Below, piece by piece: positions 52,374 to 61,004 of a stretch of 64,000 nt of DNA (the stretch's first letter is position 1; every line of letters begins with the position of its first letter). The notes beneath the pieces were generated by a model. That model was not told the origin of the DNA. It ran no database searches and saw only the letters and a program-made list of their open reading frames with translations. Source of the stretch: Melioribacteraceae bacterium (lineage in GTDB: Bacteria; Bacteroidota; Ignavibacteria; Ignavibacteriales; Melioribacteraceae). The stretch covers positions 1 through 64,000 of the forward strand of contig JAIOZI010000004.1 in NCBI GenBank assembly GCA_021740785.1, given 5' to 3'. Made by a program: the position numbers and the translations under genes.

Positions 52374-53024
52374 ATGAAATTCATAATATTTGTCTCAATA
52401 TTTTTTCTTTCACAATTATTAACAGCACAACCAAATTACCAAGTTGATTCATTAGTTGTTAAGATTTCTAATGATACTGTTTATGTTTGGGATTACAATG
52501 CTTGGGAGCAATGTGCTTTTGAATTAGATTACACAGTTGAGGTGGAAGATTCGATTATTACGATTACACAGATCGATACGGCTTCCGATGCAACAACTTG
52601 TTATGGCTATCATAATTTCGTTGTTCCGGTTGTTGGATTATCCGAGGGTAATTATCGCGCTGATATTTATCGTGATTGTCTTTATCAAGATGTAAGATTT
52701 ATTAAGTCAATCAGTTTTGATTATATCATAAGCGGAATAAGTGCTAGTAAAACCAATCCGGCTGAATTTCGACTACATAATGCTTATCCCAATCCGTTCA
52801 ATCCTACGACAAAAATTTCATACACTATTCCGGAAGAAGGTTTTGTCTCGTTGAAAGTATATAACTCAATCGGGCAAGAGATTTCAACATTGGTTTATGG
52901 TAATCAATCCAAAGGGTATTATGAGGTTGAATTCAAAGGGGATCAATTAAAAACAGGTATTTACTTCTACAGTTTGCAGTTTAATGAACAAATAATAACG
53001 AAGAAATTAATATTGCTAAGATAA
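52374..53024 (+). CDS. Secreted protein with type IX sorting domain
   Basis: A 216-residue secreted protein. Signal peptide 1-18 (FIIFVSIFFLSQLLTAQ). Residues 20-125 form a small beta domain with several Cys (EQCAFEL, TTCYGYHNF, DCLYQD) that could make disulphides. The type IX C-terminal domain (AYPNPFNPTTKISYTIPEEG at about 138, then GIYFYSLQF ... LILLR) is textbook Ignavibacteria style. It should be carried across the outer membrane by T9SS. The passenger domain is unrecognised. Confidence 0.83.
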   Translation: MKFIIFVSIFFLSQLLTAQPNYQVDSLVVKISNDTVYVWDYNAWEQCAFELDYTVEVEDSIITITQIDTASDATTCYGYHNFVVPVVGLSEGNYRADIYRDCLYQDVRFIKSISFDYIISGISASKTNPAEFRLHNAYPNPFNPTTKISYTIPEEGFVSLKVYNSIGQEISTLVYGNQSKGYYEVEFKGDQLKTGIYFYSLQFNEQIITKKLILLR

Positions 53025-53226
53025 AACACATAACATTTGGAATTAGTTAAAAAATATCCGAGATCAAAACTTATGGTTTTATATGTTTCTGTATCAGTTC
53101 AACCGGAAAGTAAGCTGTGACTTTTTGCCACAACATAAAAATAAGTATATTAATCGGATACCGTTTTCAAAACTATTAATGTAAGCCGAAATAATAAATT
53201 CAGATTCAAAAACAAAAAGGAGTAAA

Positions 53227-53862
53227 ATGAAAAACTTACTTTTAACCATATTATTATCTCTTCTCCTCAGCGGACCTGTTGCAAGTCAGTCATTAAAATT
53301 AAACTTGTTTGGCGGTGGAGGAACATCGAACATACCATACGGTTTTTCTGATTTGTATCACAGCTTTGTCGTGGCAAATGTTACGGGTCAATACAGTATT
53401 CAAGGATATTACATGTGGGGAGGTAATATTTCATATCCAATCTACAAGAATGAATTCGGTTTATATATTGAGACAAATAATAGATTTACCAATGTAGAAC
53501 CAATTTCATACCGAAGTAATTTATTAACAGCAGGTTTAAATTGGTATAAGCCATTTTCTGTTTTAGCCGTGGAACTATCAGCGGGTTATGGTTTTTCATG
53601 GGATGAATACGAAATTGAGAAATCGGCTTATGAAAAATATAATATTACAAATAGGATGACAGTATTTCAAGGCGGGTTTAATATCTATTTCCCAATTACC
53701 GATATTATTCAATTAACAGTGGGCGGAAGAATAATATTTAATAATCAATCCCATGTTTCAGTTACTTCTTATTATGTTGATAAAAGTGATATTGAAGTGC
53801 CAAGCACAACTTATGGAGGAATAGTGGGAATTAGTATTGATATTTTAAAAATAGGCGGTTAA
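53227..53862 (+). CDS. Secreted outer-membrane-barrel-like protein
   Basis: A 211-residue protein with AAGGAG before the ATG and a signal peptide (about 1-20, LLLTILLSLLLSGPVASQS). Alternating strands follow (MWGGNISYPIYKNEFGLYIE, LAVELSAGYGFSWDEYEIE, QGGFNIYFPITD, QLTVGGRIIFNN), ending in SIDILKIGG. It resembles outer-membrane protein beta-barrel (OMP_b-brl-like) families without a specific match. Only a weak repeat-like sequence precedes it (about 53165-53222); repeat copy 6 lies about 170 bases downstream. Confidence 0.62.
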   Translation: MKNLLLTILLSLLLSGPVASQSLKLNLFGGGGTSNIPYGFSDLYHSFVVANVTGQYSIQGYYMWGGNISYPIYKNEFGLYIETNNRFTNVEPISYRSNLLTAGLNWYKPFSVLAVELSAGYGFSWDEYEIEKSAYEKYNITNRMTVFQGGFNIYFPITDIIQLTVGGRIIFNNQSHVSVTSYYVDKSDIEVPSTTYGGIVGISIDILKIGG

Positions 53863-54030
53863 ACAAAAAGTAAAAAAGAAGATAGCCGTCCAATGCCAAT
53901 TACCACAATTTGAATCGGTTTATAAGCCGGGCGTGGGTTTGTGAGAATATAAGTATAAGTGTTTTTATCTAGGTAAATGTCAGGATAGAAACGGTAAATT
54001 TATAATGAATCAATTCGGCAAAAAAATGTA

Positions 54031-54100
54031 CCTAACAATTTATTCCGATTAACATCTATATAAGTAGGTGCAAATAATTTTATAAAATTGCATGGAAAGT
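54031..54100 (+). repeat. ~70-bp accessory-region repeat, degenerate copy 6
   Basis: TAACAATTTATTCCGATTAA then CATCTATATAAG and CAAATAATTTTATAAAATTG. The first block is recognisable and the second is decayed. It lies in a 316-base spacer that otherwise holds only the AT-rich region upstream of the PIN gene. Confidence 0.5.
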
Positions 54101-54178
54101 TAGACGAAAATTTTTACTGTAAAAAAATTTTTTATTTTTGGTATTGAAAAATGTAGTTATATATGCTATCATTATAAT

Positions 54179-54610
54179 ATGATTATAACAGCAGATACAA
54201 ATGTGATTTTTTCAGCACTTTACTCAAATAAAGGTGCATCTCATCAAATTGTTCGAATGATTGTTGAGGAAGAATTTAAATTGGCAATATCACCACAAAT
54301 CTATTTTGAATATTATGAAGTATTGATGAGAGAGAGAAACCTTGAGATGTTTAATCTTTCACAAAGAGAAGTAGAAGATTTTCTTGATTTGTTAGCATTG
54401 CTATCACAAAAACATTCAATATATTATTTATTACGACCAAATCTTCAGGATGAAGATGATAATATTTTTATGGAATGTGCTTATGCAAGCAATAGTGATT
54501 ATTTGGTTACATCCAATATTCGAGATTTTAGACAAAGCGAATTAAGGGGATTTGATTTTGAAATTATTACTCCAAAAGATTTTTATCAAAAATTTGGGAA
54601 AAAGAAATGA
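54179..54610 (+). CDS. PIN-domain toxin
   Basis: A 143-residue PIN ribonuclease of the kind annotated as a toxin-antitoxin PIN component. The acidic metal-binding residues are visible: DTNV (residues 5-8), E near YFEYYEVL (about 45), DEDDNIF (about 97-103) and TSNIRDF (about 117-123). It should cut RNA when free of its antitoxin. The antitoxin gene overlaps its stop by four bases. The gene begins with ATG in an AT-rich promoter-like region. It belongs to the plus-strand accessory array and has a repeat copy downstream of the pair. Confidence 0.9.
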   Translation: MIITADTNVIFSALYSNKGASHQIVRMIVEEEFKLAISPQIYFEYYEVLMRERNLEMFNLSQREVEDFLDLLALLSQKHSIYYLLRPNLQDEDDNIFMECAYASNSDYLVTSNIRDFRQSELRGFDFEIITPKDFYQKFGKKK

Positions 54611-54867
54611 GTAATACACAAGTAGTAACATTGAGATTACCAAAAGATTTAAAAAGAAGGCTTGAAAGAGAAGCAAAATATCAAGGTGTTTCTATAAATC
54701 AATTATCAAACTATTTACTGAACTCACAATTAACACATTTAGAATCAATTTCAATTTTGGAATCAAGATTATCGAAAAAATCTGTTAGTAGTTTAAAAAG
54801 AAAGGTAAGTCAGACATTAGATAAAGTTCCGTCTCGGAAGGTCCCAGGTTGGGATAAGGTTAATTAA
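54607..54867 (+). CDS. Ribbon-helix-helix antitoxin
   Basis: An 86-residue DNA-binding antitoxin. Its N-terminus VVTLRLPKDLKRRLEREAKY and GVSINQLSNYLL form a ribbon-helix-helix (HicB/CopG-like) motif. The remaining tail, rich in Ser and Lys and ending VPGWDKVN, probably wraps the PIN toxin. Its ATG overlaps the toxin stop (ATGA), the less common toxin-first order. Expected to repress its own promoter. Confidence 0.87.
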   Translation: MSNTQVVTLRLPKDLKRRLEREAKYQGVSINQLSNYLLNSQLTHLESISILESRLSKKSVSSLKRKVSQTLDKVPSRKVPGWDKVN

Positions 54868-54894
54868 CAGTCGAGAGTTAACAAAGAAGTAAAC

Positions 54895-54985
54895 CCAACA
54901 AGTTATATCGATTAAAGTCGATTCGGAGCTGACAGTAAAATTTTTATGAAAAGAGGCAAAAGAGAAGAATAGTTTTCACTCGTTC
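54895..54985 (+). repeat. ~70-bp accessory-region repeat, copy 7
   Basis: CAACAAGTTATATCGATTAA then AGTCGATTCGGAGCTGACAG and AATTTTTATGAAAAGAGGCA, followed by GTTTTCACTCGTTCACTCC. It lies about 28 bases 3' of the antitoxin gene. The rest of the 385-base spacer to mazE holds a tandem ATATTTCTTAATC pair (55033-55060). Confidence 0.8.
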
Positions 54986-55252
54986 ACTCCGAAGATCTAT
55001 TGCAGTGAGTTTTAATCTATAGTCAACACGTTATATTTCTTAATCATATATTTCTTAATCATATCTTTCCCAAATATATTTCATAGTTTACATTGTGGCT
55101 GCGGTACTATTCCGATATACAATGTTGGTCAGTTATGCGATGAATAATTCAAAACATTATTACCGGATATATGTCAGAGACCAATTGAAAAAGTGATTGA
55201 TTATTATAGTCATAGTAATTACATTGTGACTACGATATTAAAAAGGGAAGAG

Positions 55253-55510
55253 ATGAAAACAAAAATTATACAAATAGGAAATTCACGCGGGGTAAGAATT
55301 CCCAAATCCTTTATAGATGAAAGCGGGCTCAAAAATGAAGTTGAAATTGAAATTGACGACGGCAAAATTGTAATAAAACCGATTTCAATAAATCGTGAAT
55401 CTTGGGATTCGGCTTTTCAAAAGATGGCTAAAAAAGGAGATGATGTTTTAATGGATTCCAAAACATTATCAAAACAAACAAAATGGGATGAAGAAGAATG
55501 GGAATGGTAA
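55253..55510 (+). CDS. mazE: MazE/AbrB-type antitoxin
   Basis: An 85-residue antitoxin. A SpoVT-AbrB DNA-binding fold is clear: KIIQIGNSRGVRIPKSFIDE (about 4-23) and VEIEIDDGKIVIKPI. The acidic, Trp-rich tail (TKWDEEEWEW) is the expected MazF-binding segment. I chose the ATG at 55253, preceded by AAGGGAAG, over an in-frame GTG 20 codons earlier. The stop abuts the mazF ATG. Expected to repress the mazEF promoter and neutralise MazF. Confidence 0.92.
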   Translation: MKTKIIQIGNSRGVRIPKSFIDESGLKNEVEIEIDDGKIVIKPISINRESWDSAFQKMAKKGDDVLMDSKTLSKQTKWDEEEWEW

Positions 55511-55831
55511 ATGGTCTCACGCTTTGAGATTTATTATGTTAATTTAGATCCCACAATTGGGTATGAAATAAAAAAGACTCGTCCTTGTGTAGTTATATCC
55601 CCGGATGAGATGAATCACAATATACGAACGGTAATAATAGCTCCGCTTACAAAAGTATTGCGGAACTATCCGACTCGCGTTCCTTGCAAAGTAGATGGAA
55701 AGAAAGGTCAAATCGTATTAGATCAAATCAGAACGATAGACAAAGCAAGACTTATTACAAAAATAGATGTGCTAACAAAAACGACACAGAAAAAAGTATT
55801 AAACATACTCAAGGAAATGTTTTCTGAATAA
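55511..55831 (+). CDS. mazF: MazF endoribonuclease toxin
   Basis: A 106-residue MazF/PemK toxin, a sequence-specific mRNA interferase. Family motifs: FEIYYVNLDPTIGYEIKKTR, RPCVVISPDEMN, VIIAPLTK, YPTRVPC and GQIVLDQIRTIDKARL. It begins directly after the mazE stop. Repeat copy 8 starts within a few bases of its own stop. With the PIN and HEPN modules it makes three addiction-type modules in 4.5 kb. Confidence 0.95.
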   Translation: MVSRFEIYYVNLDPTIGYEIKKTRPCVVISPDEMNHNIRTVIIAPLTKVLRNYPTRVPCKVDGKKGQIVLDQIRTIDKARLITKIDVLTKTTQKKVLNILKEMFSE

Positions 55832-55920
55832 GCAGCAGATCAAGTTCCCGGCAAAAGGCACGGATAGTTGAAATAATAAATTTACAAAAGAGGAAAAAGA
55901 GGAGAATTGCTTCTCAATTG
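55830..55920 (+). repeat. ~70-bp accessory-region repeat, copy 8
   Basis: CAGATCAAGTTCCCGGCAAA then AGGCACGGATAGTTG and AAATAATAAATTTACAAAAG, followed by AGGAAAAAGAGG. The first block is diverged and the second is clear. Confidence 0.65.
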
Positions 55921-56090
55921 TTTTCTCGCAGAAATATCTACAAAAAGTTCTGCCCGGCAGGCATGAAGATTATAAAGCTGAAGGCAAATATATTGATAAA
56001 CGTTCTTGCCTTAGAATACAGTGTTGATAATTAGGTATTCACAATTTTCAAATAAGTGTGGTGTCAGGTATCAAAATACAAGGGAGAATT

Positions 56091-57332
56091 ATGAGAACTA
56101 AAAATCTTATTTTCGTAATACTAATTTCTTCGATTAGTTTATTAAAAGCCCAGGGGGAAGCGGCACTGTTCTTCTTAACAGTTCCACAATCTGTATTGAA
56201 CCAAAGCGCAGGAAGTATCGGAGTTTCAAATGTCTCTGACGACATTTTTAATTTTTACAGAAATCCTGCAATGCTTGGTCAAACATCAAAGCAGAATTTT
56301 GCGGGGGTTTTTCTATCGCCAATACAACAATTTAATCAACAAGTAGGTCCTTTAGTCAATTCAAATAACTACGGTTTCTCTGCCGGGTACAATTTTGAGA
56401 AGACAAAGCTTGCTGTACCTATTTCTGTTGGTATTGGATTTTTACACAACAAGTTCAGTTATGGTGTTATTTATTTTGGTGAACCTTTATCTTCATCGCT
56501 GACATCATTTGAATCGTACGATGTATTCAATAGCTTTAGTATAGGGTTAGGACTTAAATATCTATTAAATCTAAATCTAGGGATGTCAATTAAGTCTATT
56601 GAATCACAATTGGGTCCCTACCCAAATACAGAAGGCGGTAAGGTAGAAGTAACTGCAATGGATTACGGTGCAACACTAACAGCTCCAATATCAAGCTTAT
56701 TTTTTCCTAACACAAAATTCAATTTAGATAAAACCTATTACCTATATCCAACTACAAATTTAACAATCGGATTAGCTCTGCTCAACTTCGGCGATGATAT
56801 TTTTTATTTTGATGAATCACAAATCGACCCGTTACCAAGGATGTCTGTATTAGGCATAACATATGATCTCGGCATATCAATGAAGTTAGAATCGGGTAAA
56901 ATTAAGATGATAAACTATTCATTCAGTTCTGAAGTTGAAGATTATTTAATCAAAAGAAATTACAGCGATTATCATTACGAATATCAATCGATTTTGAGTG
57001 ATGTACAATTGATAGACAATCTATTTGGATTAAATTACAACAGCAATATACGAGTACACAAAGGACATATTATTGAAATCATGGAAACGGTAAAACTTGC
57101 TACCGGCAGCTATGATGGTAAAGGAGAGAGAAAAACAAACAGATCATATGGAGTCGCGATATCAACAAAAGGAATATTTCAACTGTTATCGGAAATTACA
57201 GACAATACAACTATAGATTTCATCAGTAATCACATAGAATTAAATTATTACAACAGTTCCTCACATAGAGGGAATAATTATAGGTCTAATTTTGAAAGTG
57301 TATCACTATTATTTAAAGGAATAATATTGTAA
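56091..57332 (+). CDS. PorV/PorQ-like outer-membrane protein
   Basis: A 413-residue outer-membrane barrel of the PorV/PorQ (UPF0164-like) group. A signal peptide (about 1-21, LIFVILISSISLLKAQG) precedes the family start LNQSAGSIGVSNVSDDIFNF, with the NPAMLG turn near 60. Many amphipathic strands follow (FSIGLGLKYLLNLNLGMSI, LTIGLALLNFGDDIF). I chose the ATG at 56091, after AGGGAGA, over an earlier GTG. PorV proteins assist export or attachment of type IX secretion substrates, of which two are encoded upstream. A dedicated link is inference. Confidence 0.75.
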   Translation: MRTKNLIFVILISSISLLKAQGEAALFFLTVPQSVLNQSAGSIGVSNVSDDIFNFYRNPAMLGQTSKQNFAGVFLSPIQQFNQQVGPLVNSNNYGFSAGYNFEKTKLAVPISVGIGFLHNKFSYGVIYFGEPLSSSLTSFESYDVFNSFSIGLGLKYLLNLNLGMSIKSIESQLGPYPNTEGGKVEVTAMDYGATLTAPISSLFFPNTKFNLDKTYYLYPTTNLTIGLALLNFGDDIFYFDESQIDPLPRMSVLGITYDLGISMKLESGKIKMINYSFSSEVEDYLIKRNYSDYHYEYQSILSDVQLIDNLFGLNYNSNIRVHKGHIIEIMETVKLATGSYDGKGERKTNRSYGVAISTKGIFQLLSEITDNTTIDFISNHIELNYYNSSSHRGNNYRSNFESVSLLFKGIIL

Positions 57333-57416
57333 AATTTTGTTCATGCTGAGAAATTGGTTTTCCTTGGCTTTTTACTTTCTTATAGTCTTTTTTGAATTGA
57401 GAAGAATAAATTAGTC

Positions 57417-57530
57417 TCAATTATTAAGTTCCTTGAAAAGTTGTTTAAAGTCAGAAACCTCATGAAGTTCTTCACCATTTTCATGGAACTTATCAGCAAG
57501 CGTCAATAGTTGCTTTCGGAAAAATGTCAT
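57417..57530 (-). CDS. Possible 37-residue protein or gene remnant
   Basis: A short minus-strand frame, ATG at 57530, product beginning MTFFRKQLLTLADKFHENGE and ending QLFKELNN. Its start region is inside the repeat at 57517-57618. The other copy of that repeat (50691-50788) leads into a related start (MPFSRK) that stops early, so this may be the better preserved of two copies of a tiny gene. Opposite in strand to its neighbours. Confidence 0.35.
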   Translation of the reverse strand: MTFFRKQLLTLADKFHENGEELHEVSDFKQLFKELNN

Positions 57531-57618
57531 CAAAAATATTGTGTATAAGTACATTTTTTATCAGGCCTGCCCTTCAAAGTCCGGCAGCTGCCGGACGTAG
57601 TAGGTTGTGAAGGATAGA
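57517..57618. repeat. Paired ~100-bp repeat with CCGGCAGCTGCCGG palindrome, copy B
   Basis: Second copy of the repeat at 50691-50788. The core around GTCCGGCAGCTGCCGGACG differs from copy A at two positions. It occupies part of the 367-base spacer between the PorV-like gene and the HEPN gene. Confidence 0.9.
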
Positions 57619-57699
57619 TAACACTTGGGAATCACTCAAGATTGAGTAAGAATTGATTATTTTTGTTATTTTTATTGAGATAAATGATAATATTTAAGT

Positions 57700-58091
57700 A
57701 TGACAAAAGAAGAACATATTAATTATTGGGTTGAAAGCGCTGAACACGATTTAGAAACTTCGGATACACTGTTCGATGCCGGTAAATATGATTGGTCGCT
57801 TTTTATTGGTCATTTGGTTTTAGAGAAACTATTAAAAGCGATTTATGTAAAAAAAATGAGAGCAAAATTCCACCAAAACTTCACAACTTAGTTAGATTAG
57901 CAAAATTAGCGCTTATTGAAATTGATGAAGAAAGGATTGTACTGTTAGATAAGATAAATGACTTCAATTTAGAAGTCCGGTATCCAGAATATAAAAATGA
58001 ACTTTATAAAACTTGTACAAAACAGTTTGCTGAAGAGAATAAAAATCATATTAAAGAGTTATATAAATGGTTAAAATCCCGGATAAAATAA
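57700..58091 (+). pseudogene. HEPN-domain protein gene with a frameshift at A8
   Basis: The first frame (57700-57891) encodes the HEPN N-terminus (YWVESAEHDLETSDTLFDAG, HLVLEKLLKAIYVKK). The second frame (to 58091) encodes the rest (PPKLHNLVRLAKLAL, INDFNLEVRYPEYKNELYK). The break lies at eight A residues, about 57848-57855. One more A, or a -1 slip, would restore a normal HEPN protein of about 130 residues. The A AAA AAA run is a possible slippery site, so programmed frameshifting or transcript slippage cannot be excluded. The intact nucleotidyltransferase gene overlaps its end, as in HEPN/MNT modules. Confidence 0.85.
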
Positions 58092-58384
58092 GAGCCATTA
58101 TCGATAATTATATCTCGGTGCTGAGAGATAATAATATTCCAATAAAAAATGCATACCTATTTGGAAGTTATGCAAGAGGTGCCGGGAATGAATGGAGCGA
58201 TATTGATATAGCATTGGTTTCAGATTCATTTGAAGGAATACGTATAAAAGATAAAGATAAAATAAGAAGAATTACTCTTTCAGTAAGTTCCTATTTAGAA
58301 ATTCTTCCATTTAGACCAGACGATTTTTCATTAGAAAATCCATTAGCAAAAGAAATAATTGAAACCGGAATAAGACTAGTTTAA
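58067..58384 (+). CDS. MNT nucleotidyltransferase-domain antitoxin
   Basis: A 105-residue minimal nucleotidyltransferase. The active-site motif GSYARG...SDIDI (about 32-47) is complete, with a third acidic residue expected in the SYLEILPFRPDD region. In HEPN/MNT systems this protein neutralises the HEPN ribonuclease, in studied cases by AMP transfer. Here it overlaps the 3' end of the HEPN gene by 25 bases. The toxin frame is broken, so the antitoxin may now be free-standing unless the frameshift is recoded. Confidence 0.9.
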   Translation: MVKIPDKIRAIIDNYISVLRDNNIPIKNAYLFGSYARGAGNEWSDIDIALVSDSFEGIRIKDKDKIRRITLSVSSYLEILPFRPDDFSLENPLAKEIIETGIRLV

Positions 58385-58536
58385 CTCATATTTCTCGATG
58401 GAAAACCTGGGTTAATGAATTTTCAACTGCGCTTAATAAAATCAAGTAAATGCAGCCTCACATCAAATTAAATTCGTCCGGATTTCTTATATTAATCAAT
58501 CAGATTAATTTTCCAAAAGCAGGAAGCGGAGGTAAA

Positions 58537-59712
58537 ATGAAAGCAGTTATATCACAGGAAGATTTGAACACCTGGGCGGATTATTTATTAAACTATTCAC
58601 TCAACGGCATTAATAGTAATGATGTTATTATGATAAAGGGTGAACATATCTGCTGGCCGTTAATTTCAGTTCTGCAGGATAAAATATTTAAAGTCGGGGC
58701 AATTGCAGATATCAATCTTATCGCACCGGACAACGACCGGGGAAAAGTTTGGGGCGCTTCGATCGCAAAATTCGGAAGTGAGGAACAAATTAAACTGGTT
58801 CCGGAATGGCATGTAAAGCGATATGAAGCAATGACGAAGTACATCGAAATATTGGGTGTTGAGGATCCGGATCTATTTAGCGGAGTTGATGAAAAGCTTG
58901 CTCAAGCAGTTATGCGTGCCGATGAACCGGTTAAAAATATTCGACTTGCAAAACCGTGGGTGCTTACGTTGTTCCCCACCAAAGGATTCGCCGATCTCGA
59001 AGGAATGAGCCTTGAAGATTACACGCGTGTAATTGTAAGCGCATCAACTGTTGACCCGCAATTACTCGAAGAAGTTGAAGAAGAAATTTATAAAGTGATG
59101 CACAACAGCAGTACAATTAAAATCGAAACCGAACATCCAAAAACCGGGAAACTATTAACGTTGCAAATGAATATTGCCGGCAGACATATTGTAAAATGTA
59201 CGGGCAAGAGAAATTTCCCGGATGGCGAAGTGTTTACCAGTCCCGATGCCAACACACCCGAAGGCGAAATATTTGTTGATCTCCCGGTATTCCAAGGCGG
59301 CACAACGATACAAGGGATCTATTTAAAATTTGAAGGCGGAAAAATAACAGATTATTCAGCCGAGAAAGGAAATGAAACGTTAGCAAAAATAATTGAAACT
59401 GATGATGGTTCTCACCGTCTCGGTGAAGTTGCGCTGGGAATGAACAACGGGATAGAAAAAGTATTGAAACATCCTTTGTTTGTTGAAAAAGTAGGCGGCA
59501 CCTTCCACATTGCAATCGGCGCAAGTTACCCGGAATGTTTCAGTGAGGATAATGATCAAAACAAAGAATATCTTGAAAAAGGAATAATGAATAAATCAGC
59601 CCAGCATGTAGATATAGTTACCGATTTCCGTCCCGGCGGAACAGGGCGAGCCGTTTACCTTGATGATACAAAATTAGAAATCGAAAATAACATTTGGGTA
59701 GTTCCAAAATAA
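58537..59712 (+). CDS. M29-family metallo-aminopeptidase
   Basis: A 391-residue thermophilic-type aminopeptidase (AmpS/PepS, M29) that removes N-terminal residues from peptides in the cytosol. The metal-binding pattern is present: FTSPDANTPEG with its preceding Glu, EKGNETL, RLGEVALGMN (Glu), FHIAIGASYP (His) and QHVDIVTDF (His, Asp). I chose the ATG at 58537 because GGAGG lies a few bases upstream, over an ATG 29 codons earlier. The arginine deiminase gene starts 20 bases after its stop, so the two probably form an operon for peptide/arginine use. Confidence 0.9.
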   Translation: MKAVISQEDLNTWADYLLNYSLNGINSNDVIMIKGEHICWPLISVLQDKIFKVGAIADINLIAPDNDRGKVWGASIAKFGSEEQIKLVPEWHVKRYEAMTKYIEILGVEDPDLFSGVDEKLAQAVMRADEPVKNIRLAKPWVLTLFPTKGFADLEGMSLEDYTRVIVSASTVDPQLLEEVEEEIYKVMHNSSTIKIETEHPKTGKLLTLQMNIAGRHIVKCTGKRNFPDGEVFTSPDANTPEGEIFVDLPVFQGGTTIQGIYLKFEGGKITDYSAEKGNETLAKIIETDDGSHRLGEVALGMNNGIEKVLKHPLFVEKVGGTFHIAIGASYPECFSEDNDQNKEYLEKGIMNKSAQHVDIVTDFRPGGTGRAVYLDDTKLEIENNIWVVPK

Positions 59713-59732
59713 TTTGGGAAATTGAAACTAAT

Positions 59733-60983
59733 ATGCAAATTAAAGTTGACTCAGAAATCGGGAAAATCAACGGTGTAATTATTCATACACCAGGCAACGA
59801 AGTACAGAACATGACGCCCAGTAACGCAGAACGTGCTCTGTACAGTGACATTTTAAATCTTGCGGTAGCTTCAAAAGAATATAAGCAGTTCAAAGGAGTA
59901 TTAAAGAAATTCACCGAAGTATTTGAAGTGACAAGTTTATTGCTGGATATTCTCAAAATTCCCGAAGCAAAGAATTCAATACTCGATGATATCTGCATCA
60001 ACGAAAATGCTACAACAGTAAAAGATAAACTTATATCGCTTCGTCCAAAAGATCTTGCCCGCCAGTTAATTGAAGGCGTTCCGCTGAAGGTAGATAACCT
60101 TACGAAATATTTAAGTTATGAAAGATACACGCTTCAGCCGCTGCATAATATGTTTTTTACACGTGATCCGTCGATGGCAATAGGTGGAAATATATTGATC
60201 GCAAAAATGAAGAGTGTTGTCAGGGAACGCGAAGCAATTATTATGCAGGCTATTTTCAACCATCATCCCAACTTTAAAACAAAAACAATAAGTCCGATCA
60301 ACGATAGGAATTTCAATGTCCCGGTTTCAATAGAGGGCGGTGATGTTCTCATTGCGCGTGATGATATATTGCTGATCGGTACAGGCGCACGGACATCTAC
60401 ACAGGGAATCGATTGGATAATCGAATGCATAAAACAGCACAACGAGAAAAAGCATATAATTGTACAGGTGCTTCCGCTTAAACCGGAATCATTTATTCAT
60501 CTTGATATGGTATTCACTTTATTAGGTAAAGATAAATGCCTGATATATGAACCTGTTGTTTATAATCAGCATGACTTTGAAACGGTACATATCTATATCG
60601 AAAACGGCGATGTTGAATTTATCCGTGAAGAAAAAAACATAATGTCAGCTCTCAGAAAATTGGGAATGGATTTAGAACCGATTTCTTGCGGCGGCGGTAA
60701 AGATGAATGGATACAAGAACGGGAGCAGTGGCACAGCGGAACAAACTTTTTTGCAATTGCGCCCGATAAACTTTTGGGCTACGACCGTAATGCATACACA
60801 TTAGAAGAAATGAATTCATACGGTTATGAAATACTGAAAGCAAAAGATGTGGTTGAAGGGAAAATCAATATTGATGATTACAAACAATGCTTAATAACTA
60901 TCGATGGCTCGGAACTTCCCCGCGGAGGCGGCGGATGTAGATGTATGACGATGCCGGTTAACCGTGAAAAGATAGATTGGTGA
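59733..60983 (+). CDS. arcA: Arginine deiminase
   Basis: A 416-residue guanidino-modifying enzyme that converts arginine to citrulline and ammonia. Diagnostic motifs are FTRDPS, SIEGGDVLIARDD, FIHLDMVFT (catalytic His) and the C-terminal catalytic Cys404 in GGCRCMTMP. The ATG at 59733 was preferred over an in-frame ATG 13 codons earlier that lies inside the aminopeptidase gene. No carbamate kinase or ornithine carbamoyltransferase gene is in the window, so the rest of the pathway must be elsewhere or absent. A hairpin terminator follows. Confidence 0.94.
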   Translation: MQIKVDSEIGKINGVIIHTPGNEVQNMTPSNAERALYSDILNLAVASKEYKQFKGVLKKFTEVFEVTSLLLDILKIPEAKNSILDDICINENATTVKDKLISLRPKDLARQLIEGVPLKVDNLTKYLSYERYTLQPLHNMFFTRDPSMAIGGNILIAKMKSVVREREAIIMQAIFNHHPNFKTKTISPINDRNFNVPVSIEGGDVLIARDDILLIGTGARTSTQGIDWIIECIKQHNEKKHIIVQVLPLKPESFIHLDMVFTLLGKDKCLIYEPVVYNQHDFETVHIYIENGDVEFIREEKNIMSALRKLGMDLEPISCGGGKDEWIQEREQWHSGTNFFAIAPDKLLGYDRNAYTLEEMNSYGYEILKAKDVVEGKINIDDYKQCLITIDGSELPRGGGGCRCMTMPVNREKIDW

Positions 60984-61004
60984 TTGACTGAAATTATAAT
61001 ATAG

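Noticed and set aside
46084-55920. Formal call of a chromosomal integron
   Set aside because: No integron integrase is visible, only one or two inter-gene regions resemble attC, and the shared repeat does not show consistent paired R and L boxes. Reported as a cassette-like array only.
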